Assembly: GCA_016869175.1 (NCBI GenBank)
Contig: VGEV01000026.1
Span: 1-32,920 of the forward strand
DNA: 32,920 bases
Source of the DNA: Alphaproteobacteria bacterium
GTDB lineage: Bacteria; Pseudomonadota; Alphaproteobacteria; GCA-2731375
Direction of reading: 5' to 3'
The position numbers and the translations under genes were made by a program. Each line of letters opens with the position of its first letter. Within the stretch, counting starts at the first letter, position 1. Shown here piece by piece: positions 1 through 7,148 of this stretch. Below the pieces are notes generated by a model that was given only the letters and a program-made list of their open reading frames with translations, was not told the DNA's origin and did not search any database.

Positions 1-200
1 TGCCGCCTTATTTGCCGGACTTCAATCCGATCGAGCAGGCCTTCGCCAAGCTCAAAGCACATCTGCGAAAGGCTGCCGAACGATCCATCCCGGAGCTCTG
101 GGACAGAATCGGCGCCATCCTCGACACCTTCTCAGCGGCCGAATGCCAGAACTTCTTCAGTCATGCCGGTTATGCGTAATCTCAAACCAAAATGGCTCTA
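1..200 (+). mobile_element. Right end of an IS630-family insertion sequence (partial)
   Basis: The window opens inside an IS630-type transposase gene that stops at 179. The next 21 bases run to a TA at 199-200, and read from the other strand the end begins TAGAGCC. IS630 elements duplicate a TA target, so the element boundary is placed at 198-200. The left end lies outside the window, so the terminal inverted repeat cannot be confirmed. Directly outside the boundary starts a palindromic repeat (198-250) that has a relative at 2983-3039. Confidence 0.6.
3..179 (+). CDS. IS630-family transposase, C-terminal fragment
   Basis: The last 58 codons of a DDE transposase of the IS630/Tc1-mariner group are present, entering from beyond the left edge. 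The motif PPYLPDFNPIE at the start is the characteristic last block of this family, and its Glu is the third acidic residue of the DDE catalytic triad. The remainder (AFAKLKAHLRKAAERS..., ending FFSHAGYA) matches the usual tail of these enzymes. The first two catalytic Asp residues lie upstream and are not visible, so whether the element is active cannot be judged. The enzyme cuts and pastes its own element into TA dinucleotides. Confidence 0.85.
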   Translation, partial: PPYLPDFNPIEQAFAKLKAHLRKAAERSIPELWDRIGAILDTFSAAECQNFFSHAGYA

Positions 201-250
201 GGGCGAATTCCGTTCCAACCGGACATGCCGGTTCGATTTGAGCGGAAGGC
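198..250. repeat. Degenerate palindromic repeat next to the IS630 end
   Basis: The segment starts CTAGGGCGAATTCCGTTCCAA and is closely related to the start of the palindrome at 2980-3000 (CTAGGGCAATTTCCGTTCCAA). It contains a 6-bp stem AACCGG/CCGGTT around a 5-base loop, and its outer arms still match partly. It looks like a decayed copy of the same intergenic palindrome family. It lies between the IS630 boundary and the 3' end of the M23 peptidase gene. Confidence 0.5.
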
Positions 251-301
251 GCCATGGCGGATCGACCTGGGCGGGTGGCGTCGGCATCGCACGTCCAGAC
301 G

Positions 302-1108
302 CTACTGGCCGCGCGGCAGCAGCAATTGCGGGTCGAGGCGCTCCTCGAACCAGTTGACCCGCCAGTCAAGATGCGGGCCGGTGGCCCGGCCGGTCCGCCC
401 GACCGCCCCCACGACCTCGCCCTGGCGCACCACCTGGCCGGCGACCACCGACAGCCGCGACAGGTGCGAATAGGTGCTGCTGACGCCGTGTCCGTGGTCC
501 AGCAGCAAGGTGCCGCCGGTGAAATAGAGATCCGCTTCGGCCAGCAGCACGATGCCATCGGCCGCCGCCAGCGTTGGCGTGCCTTCGGGCGCCGCAATGT
601 CGATACCAAAATGCGGTTGCCGCGGCTCGCCATTCAGGATGCGTTGGCTGCCATAGACCCCGGTCACCACGCCTTGCACAGGCCAGATGAAGGGCTGGCG
701 GAAATGCGGCAGCGGGCTGTTGGTCAGCCGGGCCGCGAGGACCAACTGGCGTTCGTGCGCGATGCGCCGCAGGTCGGCCTCGCTCGGTCGCACCATGCGT
801 TCCGGCAGCCCGTCGATGCGCTGCGTCGGATACTGGCGCTGCGCCACGGCGAGTTCATGACGCTCGACCCGACTATCGGGATGCTGGATTTCCAGCACGG
901 TGCGCGGCGGATGGTCGCGACCGAAGCCAAAGACGAAGCCGCCGTCGGGCGCCACGCGCAGGGGCCGCCCGTCCAGCCTGGTGGCTGCCCCTGGCACTGT
1001 CTCGCCGCGCATCAGCGCGCCCTGCTGGGGGCTGCCCTCCAAACGCAAGGCGGCCGCAGGCAGGCCGCTGGCAACGACCAGGGCCAGTGCCAGCAAGCGG
1101 CCGATCAT
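302..1108 (-). CDS. M23 (LytM-type) family metallopeptidase, exported
   Basis: The product is a 268-residue protein with an N-terminal signal peptide (MIGRLLALALVVASG, cleavage probably near residue 20) and a C-terminal LytM/peptidase M23 domain at about residues 140-260. M23 enzymes cut peptide cross-links in peptidoglycan, or act as activators of amidases when degenerate. H166 and D170 (HFGID) and H215 (YSHL) are in place. The last motif reads H-L-D (H246, D248) instead of the usual H-x-H, so one zinc-site His is Asp. The start was chosen because a GGGAGG ribosome-binding site sits right before it and it gives a proper signal peptide; in-frame extension upstream would run through the DUF2093 gene. 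It is last in the xseA - DUF2093 operon, 13 bp after its neighbour. Confidence 0.85.
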   Translation of the reverse strand: MIGRLLALALVVASGLPAAALRLEGSPQQGALMRGETVPGAATRLDGRPLRVAPDGGFVFGFGRDHPPRTVLEIQHPDSRVERHELAVAQRQYPTQRIDGLPERMVRPSEADLRRIAHERQLVLAARLTNSPLPHFRQPFIWPVQGVVTGVYGSQRILNGEPRQPHFGIDIAAPEGTPTLAAADGIVLLAEADLYFTGGTLLLDHGHGVSSTYSHLSRLSVVAGQVVRQGEVVGAVGRTGRATGPHLDWRVNWFEERLDPQLLLPRGQ

Positions 1109-1121
1109 CCCTCCCACGCCG

Positions 1122-1325
1122 TCATCCTCGCGCCCGCCGCTCCGCCTCCAGGCTGGCTTCCGGGCTGGCATAGGCCTCTTGCCGCGTGACGCTCCAGTAG
1201 CGCAGTTCGCCAAGCGGGATGCGTTCCCCGGTGACGGCACAGGGCACATAGGCGCCGGCGCGCAGCACCTTGAACTGCGCCGACCCAAACATCAGCTCGG
1301 CCGGCGGATCGCTCAACGTCTTCAC
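1122..1325 (-). CDS. DUF2093 domain-containing protein
   Basis: The product is a 67-residue protein of the DUF2093 family, recognised by the block FKVLRAGAYVPCAVTG followed by IPLGELRYWSV and RQEAYASPEA. The family is small, soluble and typical of Alphaproteobacteria; its function is unknown. It starts with GTG, with GGGAG a few bases before, and overlaps the xseA stop codon by 4 bases (GTGA), which indicates translational coupling. The single Cys in the conserved block could hint at metal or redox chemistry, but nothing here proves it. Confidence 0.85.
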   Translation of the reverse strand: MKTLSDPPAELMFGSAQFKVLRAGAYVPCAVTGERIPLGELRYWSVTRQEAYASPEASLEAERRARG

Positions 1326-2824
1326 AGCAAACTCCCTTGCGACGACGGGGCTGGGCGGCGCGGGCGCGGCCGGGGCACGACCGTCCCTCCGTCGGCCGTG
1401 GCGGTGACGGTACCATCGTGGAACTGCACGGCCAGTTGCTCGCCGGGATTGATTGCGCTGGCGCGCTCGACAATGGTGCCGCCGGCCTTGCGTACCACCG
1501 CGAAACCACGCTCCAGCACGCCCTCGTAAGACAGGCTTTGCAGCAACTTGCCAAGTCCGGTCAAGCGCGTTGCGGCCTCCGCCACCTGCCGGCGCGCGCT
1601 CGCGCCCAGCCGGTCGCCAAGCCGGGCGAGGGCGCTCATTTCCCGTGTGACCTCACGCAGGGCGAGGCGCGGGTTGAGGCGCCCGGCCAGGCCGGCCAGC
1701 GCCAACCGGCGTCGTTCCAGTTCGGCCGCCAACAGGCGCGGGCTGAGCCGCGAGGCGAGGACCGACAGCCGGTCGGCGCGTGCCCGCAACGCAGCGGCCA
1801 GCGCACGGCCGGCCCGTTCACCCACGTCATCCAGCCGTTGTTGCGCGAAGTCCAGTCGGTCGCGCGGCCGGCCGAGCCCGCGTGCGAGCCCCGCCAGGCG
1901 TTGCCGCCGTTCGCCGAGGAGGCGAGCCAGCGCGCCTTCGAGCCTCAGGCCGCGCTGGCCCAGATCCTGCAGCAGTTCCGCGCGCACCGGCACGGCTCGT
2001 TCGGCCGCCGCCGTTGGCGTCGGCGCACACCAGTCGGCCACGAAGTCGATCAGCGTGGTGTCCGTTTCGTGTCCGACCGCCGCGATCAGCGGAATGGCGC
2101 TGGCGGCCGCCGCGCGCACCACGATCTCCTCGTTGAACGCCCATAGATCCTCGATCGAGCCGCCGCCGCGCGCAACGATGATCAGATCGGGCCTTGGCAG
2201 CGATGCCGCCGGCAGCCGGTTGAGGCCGGCGATCGCGGCGGCGATCTGCTCCGGCGCGCCTTCGCCCTGTACCAGCACCGGCCAGACCAGCACGCGGCGC
2301 GGCAAGCGGTCGGCCAAGCGGTGCAGGATATCGCGAATGACCGCGCCGGTCGGCGAGGTGACGACGGCGATGACCTCCGGCAGGTAGGGCAGCGGGCGCT
2401 TGCGTGCCGCCTCGAACAGGCCTTCCGCCGCCAGCTTGCGCCGCCGCTCGTCCAGCAGCGCCATCAGCGCGCCGATGCCGGCCGGTTCCAGCCGCTCGAC
2501 CACCAACTGGTACTGCGAGCGGCCGGGATAGATGGTGAGCCGCCCGGTGGCGATCACCTCCAGGCCGTCCTGCGGCTGGAAGCGCAGCTTCGCCGCGAGC
2601 TGCCGGAAGCACACCGCCTCCAGCTTCGCCTCGGCATCCTTCAGCGCGAAATAGACGTGGCCGGAGCCGGGCCGCTTCAAGCCCGAGACCTCGCCGCGCA
2701 CCCGCACCAGGCCGAAACGATCCTCAACCGTACGCTTCAGCGCGGCCGACAGTTCGGCCACGGTCTGCACCGGCAGGTTGGGGCCATCCGACCGGCCGGC
2801 CGGTTCAGCGGCGTGCGAAACCAT
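1322..2824 (-). CDS. xseA: Exodeoxyribonuclease VII large subunit
   Basis: XseA forms exonuclease VII with the small subunit XseB and degrades single-stranded DNA from both ends in the cytoplasm. From the chosen start the protein has 500 residues, close to the usual length. An N-terminal OB-fold carries RVRGEVSG, GHVYFALKD and TGRLTIYPGRSQYQL. The catalytic domain carries VVTSPTGAVIRDI, ARGGGSIEDLWAFNEE and VGHETDTTLIDF. A long Arg- and Leu-rich coiled-coil segment follows, and the tail has SYEGVLERGFAVV. The start is uncertain: ATG codons at 2824, 2827, 2857 and 2860 are in frame and none has a clear Shine-Dalgarno sequence. Starts further upstream would run through hairpins and into purD and are unlikely. 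xseB is not in the window. First gene of the operon with DUF2093 and M23 genes. Confidence 0.93.
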   Translation of the reverse strand: MVSHAAEPAGRSDGPNLPVQTVAELSAALKRTVEDRFGLVRVRGEVSGLKRPGSGHVYFALKDAEAKLEAVCFRQLAAKLRFQPQDGLEVIATGRLTIYPGRSQYQLVVERLEPAGIGALMALLDERRRKLAAEGLFEAARKRPLPYLPEVIAVVTSPTGAVIRDILHRLADRLPRRVLVWPVLVQGEGAPEQIAAAIAGLNRLPAASLPRPDLIIVARGGGSIEDLWAFNEEIVVRAAAASAIPLIAAVGHETDTTLIDFVADWCAPTPTAAAERAVPVRAELLQDLGQRGLRLEGALARLLGERRQRLAGLARGLGRPRDRLDFAQQRLDDVGERAGRALAAALRARADRLSVLASRLSPRLLAAELERRRLALAGLAGRLNPRLALREVTREMSALARLGDRLGASARRQVAEAATRLTGLGKLLQSLSYEGVLERGFAVVRKAGGTIVERASAINPGEQLAVQFHDGTVTATADGGTVVPRPRPRRPAPSSQGSLL

Positions 2825-2866
2825 CATCCGGCGCGAGGTTTGCGAGCATGGCGCCATCATACTAGT

Positions 2867-2912
2867 GGATCGGCCCAAACGGATGGTACCCATCCGTTTG
2901 GCCGGGCGATCC
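2867..2912. repeat. Strong hairpin upstream of xseA
   Basis: A perfect 12-bp stem, CCAAACGGATGG (2875-2886) and CCATCCGTTTGG (2890-2901), encloses a 3-base loop TAC. An outer 6-bp stem, GGATCG (2867-2872) and CGATCC (2907-2912), extends it across an internal loop. It sits in the spacer between the divergent xseA and purD genes, immediately upstream of the possible xseA starts. No T-run follows it, so an intrinsic terminator is unlikely. It may be an operator, a translation-affecting leader structure or a mobile palindrome. Confidence 0.6.
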
Positions 2913-2942
2913 GCTTCGGCTAATAGGGTGGTGGTTCGACTG

Positions 2943-2971
2943 CGCCGACGCCTGGGTTCCAAGCGTCGGCG
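2943..2971. repeat. Hairpin in the xseA-purD spacer
   Basis: A 9-bp perfect stem, CGCCGACGC (2943-2951) and GCGTCGGCG (2963-2971), has an 11-base loop in which TGG and CCA can pair further. It is the middle one of three hairpins in this divergent spacer. Its role is unknown. Confidence 0.5.
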
Positions 2972-2982
2972 GCGAACGACTA

Positions 2983-3039
2983 GGGCAATTTCCGTTCCAA
3001 TCGAACCGGAGGGTTCGGTTGGAACCGAAGCCATTGCCC
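2983..3039. repeat. 57-bp imperfect palindrome (repeat family copy)
   Basis: Outer arms GGGCAAT (2983-2989) and ATTGCCC (3033-3039) pair perfectly, followed by TTC with GAA. Then comes a 14-bp inner stem (2994-3007 with 3012-3025), with one G-T wobble, around the tetraloop GGAG. Its first 20 bases match the degenerate copy at 198-250, so this is a repeated intergenic palindrome and not a unique operator. It ends 42 bp before the purD start codon and could fold in the purD leader RNA. Confidence 0.65.
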
Positions 3040-3081
3040 GGCGAGCACGAGTGCGGCGCGGGCGGCAGGCGCGAGGGAGCG

Positions 3082-4347
3082 ATGCGGATTTTGGTGTTGG
3101 GCGCGGGCGGGCGGGAGCATGCGCTGTGCTGGACCATCGGCGCCTCGCCGCTGTGCGACAAGCTGTTCTGCGCACCCGGCAACGGCGGCATTGCCGAGGA
3201 AGCCGAATGCGTCAAGCTCGAGGTCGCGGATACCGCCGGAATCCTTGCCTTCTGCGCCGAGCAGGCCATCGACTTCGTGGTGGTGGGACCGGAAGCGCCG
3301 CTGGTCGGCGGCCTAGTCGATCGCCTGGCGGCCGCGGGCGTCAAGGCCTTCGGACCGAGCCAGAAGGCCGCCGAACTGGAGGGCTCGAAGGCTTTCACCA
3401 AGCGGTTTTGCAATCGCTTCGCCATCCCGACCGCGCGCTACGCGGAATTCAGCGATGACGCCGCCGCCGAGCGCCATATCCGGGCGGTGGGCGCGCCCAT
3501 CGTGGTCAAGGCGGACGGCCTGGCCGCCGGCAAGGCCGTGGTGGTGGCGGCTTCGGTCGACGACGCGGTGGCCGCCGCGCGGGCCATGCTGGGCGGGCGG
3601 TTCGGCGCCGCCGGCCGGCGCATCGTGGTGGAGGAATGCCTGGCCGGCGAGGAGCTCAGCTTCTTCGCGCTTTGCGATGGTCGAAACGCGCTGGCCATGG
3701 CCGGTGCGCAAGATCACAAGCGCGTTGGCGAGGGCGATACCGGGCCCAATACCGGCGGCATGGGCGCCTATTCGCCGCCGCCGATGCTGGACGAGGCGCT
3801 GAGCGAAACCATCATGGCCCGCATCGTGCGGCCGACCGTGGCCGGCATGGCGGAGCTGGGCCGGCCGTACCGGGGCGTGCTGTTCGCCGGCCTCATGCTG
3901 ACCGCCGAGGGTCCGAAACTGCTGGAATACAACGTGCGCTTCGGCGATCCCGAAACCCAGGTGCTGCTGCCCCGTCTGATGTCGGACCTGGTGCCGGCCC
4001 TGGTTGCCGCGGCGGATGGCGTGCTCGACAAGTTTGCCTTGCGCTGGCGGCCCGAGGCGGCGCTGACCGTGGTGCTGGCCGCCAGGGGCTATCCCGGCCC
4101 GGTCACGCACGGCAGCGCGATCGCCGGCCTGGCGGACGCGGCGCGCCTGCCGGGCGTGATGCTGTTCCACGCCGGCACGTTGCGCGAGGGCGGCCGGCTG
4201 CGGGCCAATGGCGGACGGGTGCTCAACGTCACCGCGGTTGGCAGGGACCTGGCGGAAGCGCGGACGCGGGCCTATGCGGCGATCGCCCGGATCGACTGGC
4301 CGGACGGCTTTTGCCGGCGCGATATCGGCGCCCGGACACCGCGTTAG
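3082..4347 (+). CDS. purD: Phosphoribosylamine--glycine ligase (GAR synthetase)
   Basis: PurD joins 5-phosphoribosylamine and glycine using ATP, the second step of de novo purine synthesis, in the cytoplasm. The 421-residue protein has the normal bacterial length. The N-terminal domain begins MRILVLGAGGREHAL. GPEAPLVGGL and the substrate-binding stretch around KAFGPSQKAAELEGSK follow. The ATP-grasp core has VVKADGLAAGKAVVVA, VEECLAGEELSF and GPNTGGMGAYSPPP, and the metal-binding block is EYNVRFGDPETQ. The start was chosen for a GAGGGA site 4 bp upstream and for agreement with the family N-terminus. It is transcribed away from xseA and appears to be a single gene, with repeats on both sides. 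Confidence 0.97.
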   Translation: MRILVLGAGGREHALCWTIGASPLCDKLFCAPGNGGIAEEAECVKLEVADTAGILAFCAEQAIDFVVVGPEAPLVGGLVDRLAAAGVKAFGPSQKAAELEGSKAFTKRFCNRFAIPTARYAEFSDDAAAERHIRAVGAPIVVKADGLAAGKAVVVAASVDDAVAAARAMLGGRFGAAGRRIVVEECLAGEELSFFALCDGRNALAMAGAQDHKRVGEGDTGPNTGGMGAYSPPPMLDEALSETIMARIVRPTVAGMAELGRPYRGVLFAGLMLTAEGPKLLEYNVRFGDPETQVLLPRLMSDLVPALVAAADGVLDKFALRWRPEAALTVVLAARGYPGPVTHGSAIAGLADAARLPGVMLFHAGTLREGGRLRANGGRVLNVTAVGRDLAEARTRAYAAIARIDWPDGFCRRDIGARTPR

Positions 4348-4696
4348 CCTGGCGGATCGACGCGCCCCGCCGGCCTCGCGCGGCCCGCGCCGGGACTGGC
4401 TGCCGCGCCGTCTCGTGACGCCGGGAAAAAGGAAAGCTGTCACCGGTCATGCTCGTCTCGCGACGCCGGGGAAAAAGTAAGCTGTCACCGGTCAAGCTGT
4501 CACCGGTCAAGCTGTCGCCGGTCAAGCTGTCGCCGGTCAAGCTGCCGTGTTGGAAGCCAAGGCGCTCGCCGTGGCGCGGCGGCAATCGGCGAAATCGTTC
4601 GAACGCCGCGCCGGCGCGCGAGCCTTGTATTTTGCCCGACAACAGGCCCAATCTGCGCGGCACAAAGCAGCTTCATCGCAGCCGGAGGGAAGCGTC
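4348..4696. other. Gene-free spacer between purD and the SnoaL-like gene
   Basis: These 349 bases hold no convincing gene. The only marked structure is the tandem repeat at 4410-4538. Open frames crossing it on both strands have monotonous repeat translations (LSPVK on plus, LTGDS on minus) and no family resemblance. The last bases contain the ribosome-binding site GGAGGGA for the following gene. I see no clear purD terminator or promoter. Confidence 0.6.
4410..4538. repeat. 15-bp tandem repeat array with a 45-bp duplication
   Basis: Four head-to-tail copies of AAGCTGTCRCCGGTC lie at 4479-4493, 4494-4508, 4509-4523 and 4524-4538 (R is A in the first two and G in the last two). A further copy lies at 4434-4448. 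The segment 4410-4449 is repeated at 4455-4494 with few differences, an offset of 45 bp or three units. The core CTGTCACCGG also occurs in the inverted repeat at 12433-12478. There are no unique spacers, so it is not a CRISPR. It is probably a variable-number tandem repeat seeded by an intergenic palindromic element. Confidence 0.8.
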
Positions 4697-5113
4697 ATGG
4701 CATCGATCACCGACACCGCAAGAGCCTTCTTCGAGGCGTGCGAGACCGGCAAGGGTTGGGACGGTTGCAAGGCCTACTGCCTGCCGGACGCCACCTTTTG
4801 CGCCCAGAGCGAGCCGCTGGCCGAGCTGCGCACGCTGCAGCAGTATACCGAGTGGATGAAGGCCATCCTCAAGGTGCTGCCCGACGGGCACTATACGCTG
4901 AAGTCCTTCGCCACCGACGCCGAGCGCAACAACGTGACCGCCTACGCGGTGTTCTCCGGCACGCATACCGGCCCCGGCGGTCCGGTGCCGCCGACCGGCA
5001 AGCGCATCGACAGCGATTATGTCTACACGATGGAATTCGACGGCGGCAAACTCCGTCACATGACCAAGATCTGGCATTCGGGCTGGGCGGTGAAGGCGTT
5101 GGGCTGGGCCTGA
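4697..5113 (+). CDS. SnoaL/NTF2-like domain protein
   Basis: The 138-residue protein looks like a single-domain SnoaL-like (NTF2 fold) polyketide-cyclase/ester-cyclase family member. It starts with an ITDTARAFFEACETGKGWDG helix typical of the fold and continues with LRTLQQYTEWMKAIL and VLPDGHYTLKSFATD. It ends in beta strands carrying YVYTMEFDGGKLRHMTKIWH. The family builds small cone-shaped pockets and includes cyclases, isomerases and many proteins of unknown activity; no substrate can be assigned. GGAGGGA stands 6 bp before the ATG; an in-frame ATG 150 bp upstream is rejected because the extra segment is repeat-derived. It is a lone plus-strand gene, convergent with tctA, whose 3' end is 27 bp away. 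Confidence 0.75.
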   Translation: MASITDTARAFFEACETGKGWDGCKAYCLPDATFCAQSEPLAELRTLQQYTEWMKAILKVLPDGHYTLKSFATDAERNNVTAYAVFSGTHTGPGGPVPPTGKRIDSDYVYTMEFDGGKLRHMTKIWHSGWAVKALGWA

Positions 5114-5140
5114 GCGCCCGACCTGCCGGCGGCAGACGGT

Positions 5141-6634
5141 TCAGGCCCGCACGGATACCCGGCCGCGATAAAGCCGGTAGGCGAGCCAGGCCACGGTCGC
5201 CAGCAGAATGCCGACGGCGATCGGCCGTTCGGCGAAAATGGCGAGCGAGCCGCCGGAGATCAGCAGCGCCTGCCTCAGGCTGTGCTCCAATTGCGGCACC
5301 AACAGGAAGGCGATCAAGAGCGGCGCCGTCGGCACGTCCATGCGGCGCATGACATAGCCGATCAGGCCGAAGATCAGCATCACCCAGACGTCCGTCAGGC
5401 TGGCCTCGATCGCGTAGGTGCCGACGACGGAGAGCACGAAGACCGCGGCCAACAGGATGTCGCGCGGCACCTTGACGATGTAATGGAACAGCCCCATGCA
5501 GCCGAGCCCGAAGGCCAGCATGACAAAGTTGACGGCGTAGAGGCCGAAATAGACCGCGTACATCTTGTCGCCGTGCGCCTGGAACAGCAGCGGCCCCGGC
5601 TCCATGCCATGCACCAGGAAGGCGCCGCCCAGCATGGCGACGAGCGAACTGCCGGGAATGCCCAGCACGATGAAGGGCAGCAGCGCGCCCGAGGTTTCGG
5701 CATTGTTCGCCGCCTCCGGCGCGGCGACGCCTTCGAGCGAGCCCTGGCCGAAGGCCTCGGGCGTCCGCGAATAGCGTCGCGCCAAGCCATAGCCCAGCAT
5801 GGCCGCGACCGAGGCGCCGAGTCCGGGAATGATGCCGATGACGACGCCAACGGCCGAGCCGCGCGCCAAGGCACCCCGGGTCCGCCAAAGCTCGCCGAGG
5901 CTGAGCCGCCGGTTCTCGGCCGACTCGCGCCTGAGGTCGAGCGCCGCTCCCATCCGCGTCAACGGCCGGTCTTCCGCCAGCAGCAGGATCTCGCTGACCG
6001 CGAACAGGCCCATGATCATCGGCACGAGGCCGATGCCGGACAGCAGCGGCATGACGCCGAAGATCAGCCGCGGCGTGCCGGTGATGCTGTCGGTGCCGAT
6101 CACCGCCAGCAGCGCGCCGAAGGTGGCCGCCATGAGGCCTTTGGCGAGCGAGCGGCCGGCGACGGCGACGACGAGCGTGAGCGAGAGCACGATGACGGCG
6201 GTCAGTTCCGCCGGGCCGAATTCCAGCGACAGCCGCGCCAGGCGTTCCGCCAGAAGGATCAGCACGGTGGTCGCGACCAGGTCGCCAACGACCGAACCGA
6301 AGAGCGCCATCTTCAGCGCCTTGCCCGCCTTGCCCTGCCGGGCCAGCGGATAGCCGTCGAAGGTGGTCGCCACCGAGGCCGGCGTGCCCGGCGTGTTCAC
6401 CAGGATCGCGGTGATCGAGCCGCCATAGATGCCGCCGACGAACTCGCCCAAGAGGAACAGCAGCGCCGGCACCGGCTGCATGGCGAAGGTGAGCGGCAGC
6501 GAGATCGGTATGAGCTGCGCCGGGCCGATGCCGGGAATGGCGCCGACGACGATGCCCAGGATGGTGCCGACGACCATCGCCAGAAGGGCATGCCAATCGG
6601 CGAACAGCGCCAGCCCGGCGAAAACCTGATCCAT
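5141..6634 (-). CDS. tctA: Tripartite tricarboxylate transporter permease, large subunit (TctA family)
   Basis: This is the 12-helix-type large membrane subunit of a TTT transporter, which takes up carboxylates together with H+ or Na+ using a periplasmic binding protein. The 497-residue length is typical. Family motifs are visible: the N-terminal GTILGIVVGAIPGIGP loop, then FVGGIYGGSITAILVNTPGTPAS, and the second inverted copy VIGIIPGLGASVAAMLGYG with ANNAETSGALLPFIVLGIPGSS. Nearly the whole protein is hydrophobic apart from the cytoplasmic linker near residues 220-250. It is the last gene of the order tctC - tctB - tctA on the minus strand, following tctB after 18 bp. The substrate is unknown; it need not be citrate. 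Confidence 0.95.
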   Translation of the reverse strand: MDQVFAGLALFADWHALLAMVVGTILGIVVGAIPGIGPAQLIPISLPLTFAMQPVPALLFLLGEFVGGIYGGSITAILVNTPGTPASVATTFDGYPLARQGKAGKALKMALFGSVVGDLVATTVLILLAERLARLSLEFGPAELTAVIVLSLTLVVAVAGRSLAKGLMAATFGALLAVIGTDSITGTPRLIFGVMPLLSGIGLVPMIMGLFAVSEILLLAEDRPLTRMGAALDLRRESAENRRLSLGELWRTRGALARGSAVGVVIGIIPGLGASVAAMLGYGLARRYSRTPEAFGQGSLEGVAAPEAANNAETSGALLPFIVLGIPGSSLVAMLGGAFLVHGMEPGPLLFQAHGDKMYAVYFGLYAVNFVMLAFGLGCMGLFHYIVKVPRDILLAAVFVLSVVGTYAIEASLTDVWVMLIFGLIGYVMRRMDVPTAPLLIAFLLVPQLEHSLRQALLISGGSLAIFAERPIAVGILLATVAWLAYRLYRGRVSVRA

Positions 6635-6652
6635 GGCGCGCCCCCGTCCGCC

Positions 6653-7129
6653 TCAGCCCCACCAGCCGGCGCGCGGCAACGGCGTGCCGAGCAGGCGGGC
6701 AAACAGCTCCTGCAGCAGGACGGCGAAGGGAATGGCGAACAGCACGGCGCGCCAGATCGAACCGCCCCCGAGATAGAACGTCAGGGCCGCCAGCCCCAGC
6801 ACCGTGGCAGGAAGGAAACCGAGCCGTGGCAGCAGCGTGGCGTAGGCCGCACCAATCGCCAGCGCCGCCAAGGCATGCAGGCCGCCCGGCAACCGCTTCT
6901 TCGGTTCCGCGCCGGCCGCCGCCGAGGGGCGTTGCAGAACGTGAAAGATCGCGTGCCCGCCACCAATCAGCACGAACAGCCAAGCGACGATGCGCGGAAA
7001 AAACGCCGGCGAGATTTCGTTGGTCTGCGAGGCGGCCACGCGGATTTCCTGCGGAATGGCAAGGAAGGCGAGCCATAAACCGGCCAGCAGCACGACCAGC
7101 CCGAGCAGCGCCTCGCCCCGCCAGGTCAT
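6653..7129 (-). CDS. tctB: Tripartite tricarboxylate transporter small subunit (TctB family)
   Basis: The 158-residue membrane protein has four predicted helices, the usual layout of TctB. Helix 1 is near residues 7-26 (LLGLVVLLAGLWLAF), helix 2 near 48-65 (IVAWLFVLIGGGHAIF), and two more run from about 85 to 150. Between helices 1 and 2 lies the family signature around ISPAFFPRIVAW. TctB is required with TctA for transport, though its exact role is poorly defined. It lies between tctC (19 bp away) and tctA (18 bp away) in one operon. Confidence 0.9.
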   Translation of the reverse strand: MTWRGEALLGLVVLLAGLWLAFLAIPQEIRVAASQTNEISPAFFPRIVAWLFVLIGGGHAIFHVLQRPSAAAGAEPKKRLPGGLHALAALAIGAAYATLLPRLGFLPATVLGLAALTFYLGGGSIWRAVLFAIPFAVLLQELFARLLGTPLPRAGWWG

Positions 7130-7148
7130 GGCCGGCGACCTGCCCGCA

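Noticed and set aside
2861-3175. N-terminal extension of XseA to an ATG at 3175
   Set aside because: The extra residues are Arg-rich, cross three hairpins and overlap purD; homologues start close to the OB-fold.
4479-4538. Possible CRISPR array
   Set aside because: The 15-bp units are directly adjacent, without unique spacers, and no cas genes are present. It is a simple tandem repeat.
4229-4663. Minus-strand frame encoding an LTGDS-repeat protein
   Set aside because: The repeat peptides are only the translation of the tandem DNA repeat, and half of the frame is antisense to purD.
5282-7078. Plus-strand open frame of 598 codons
   Set aside because: It is antisense to tctA and tctB, which have clear family motifs; its composition is Arg-, His-, Asp- and Gln-rich low complexity.
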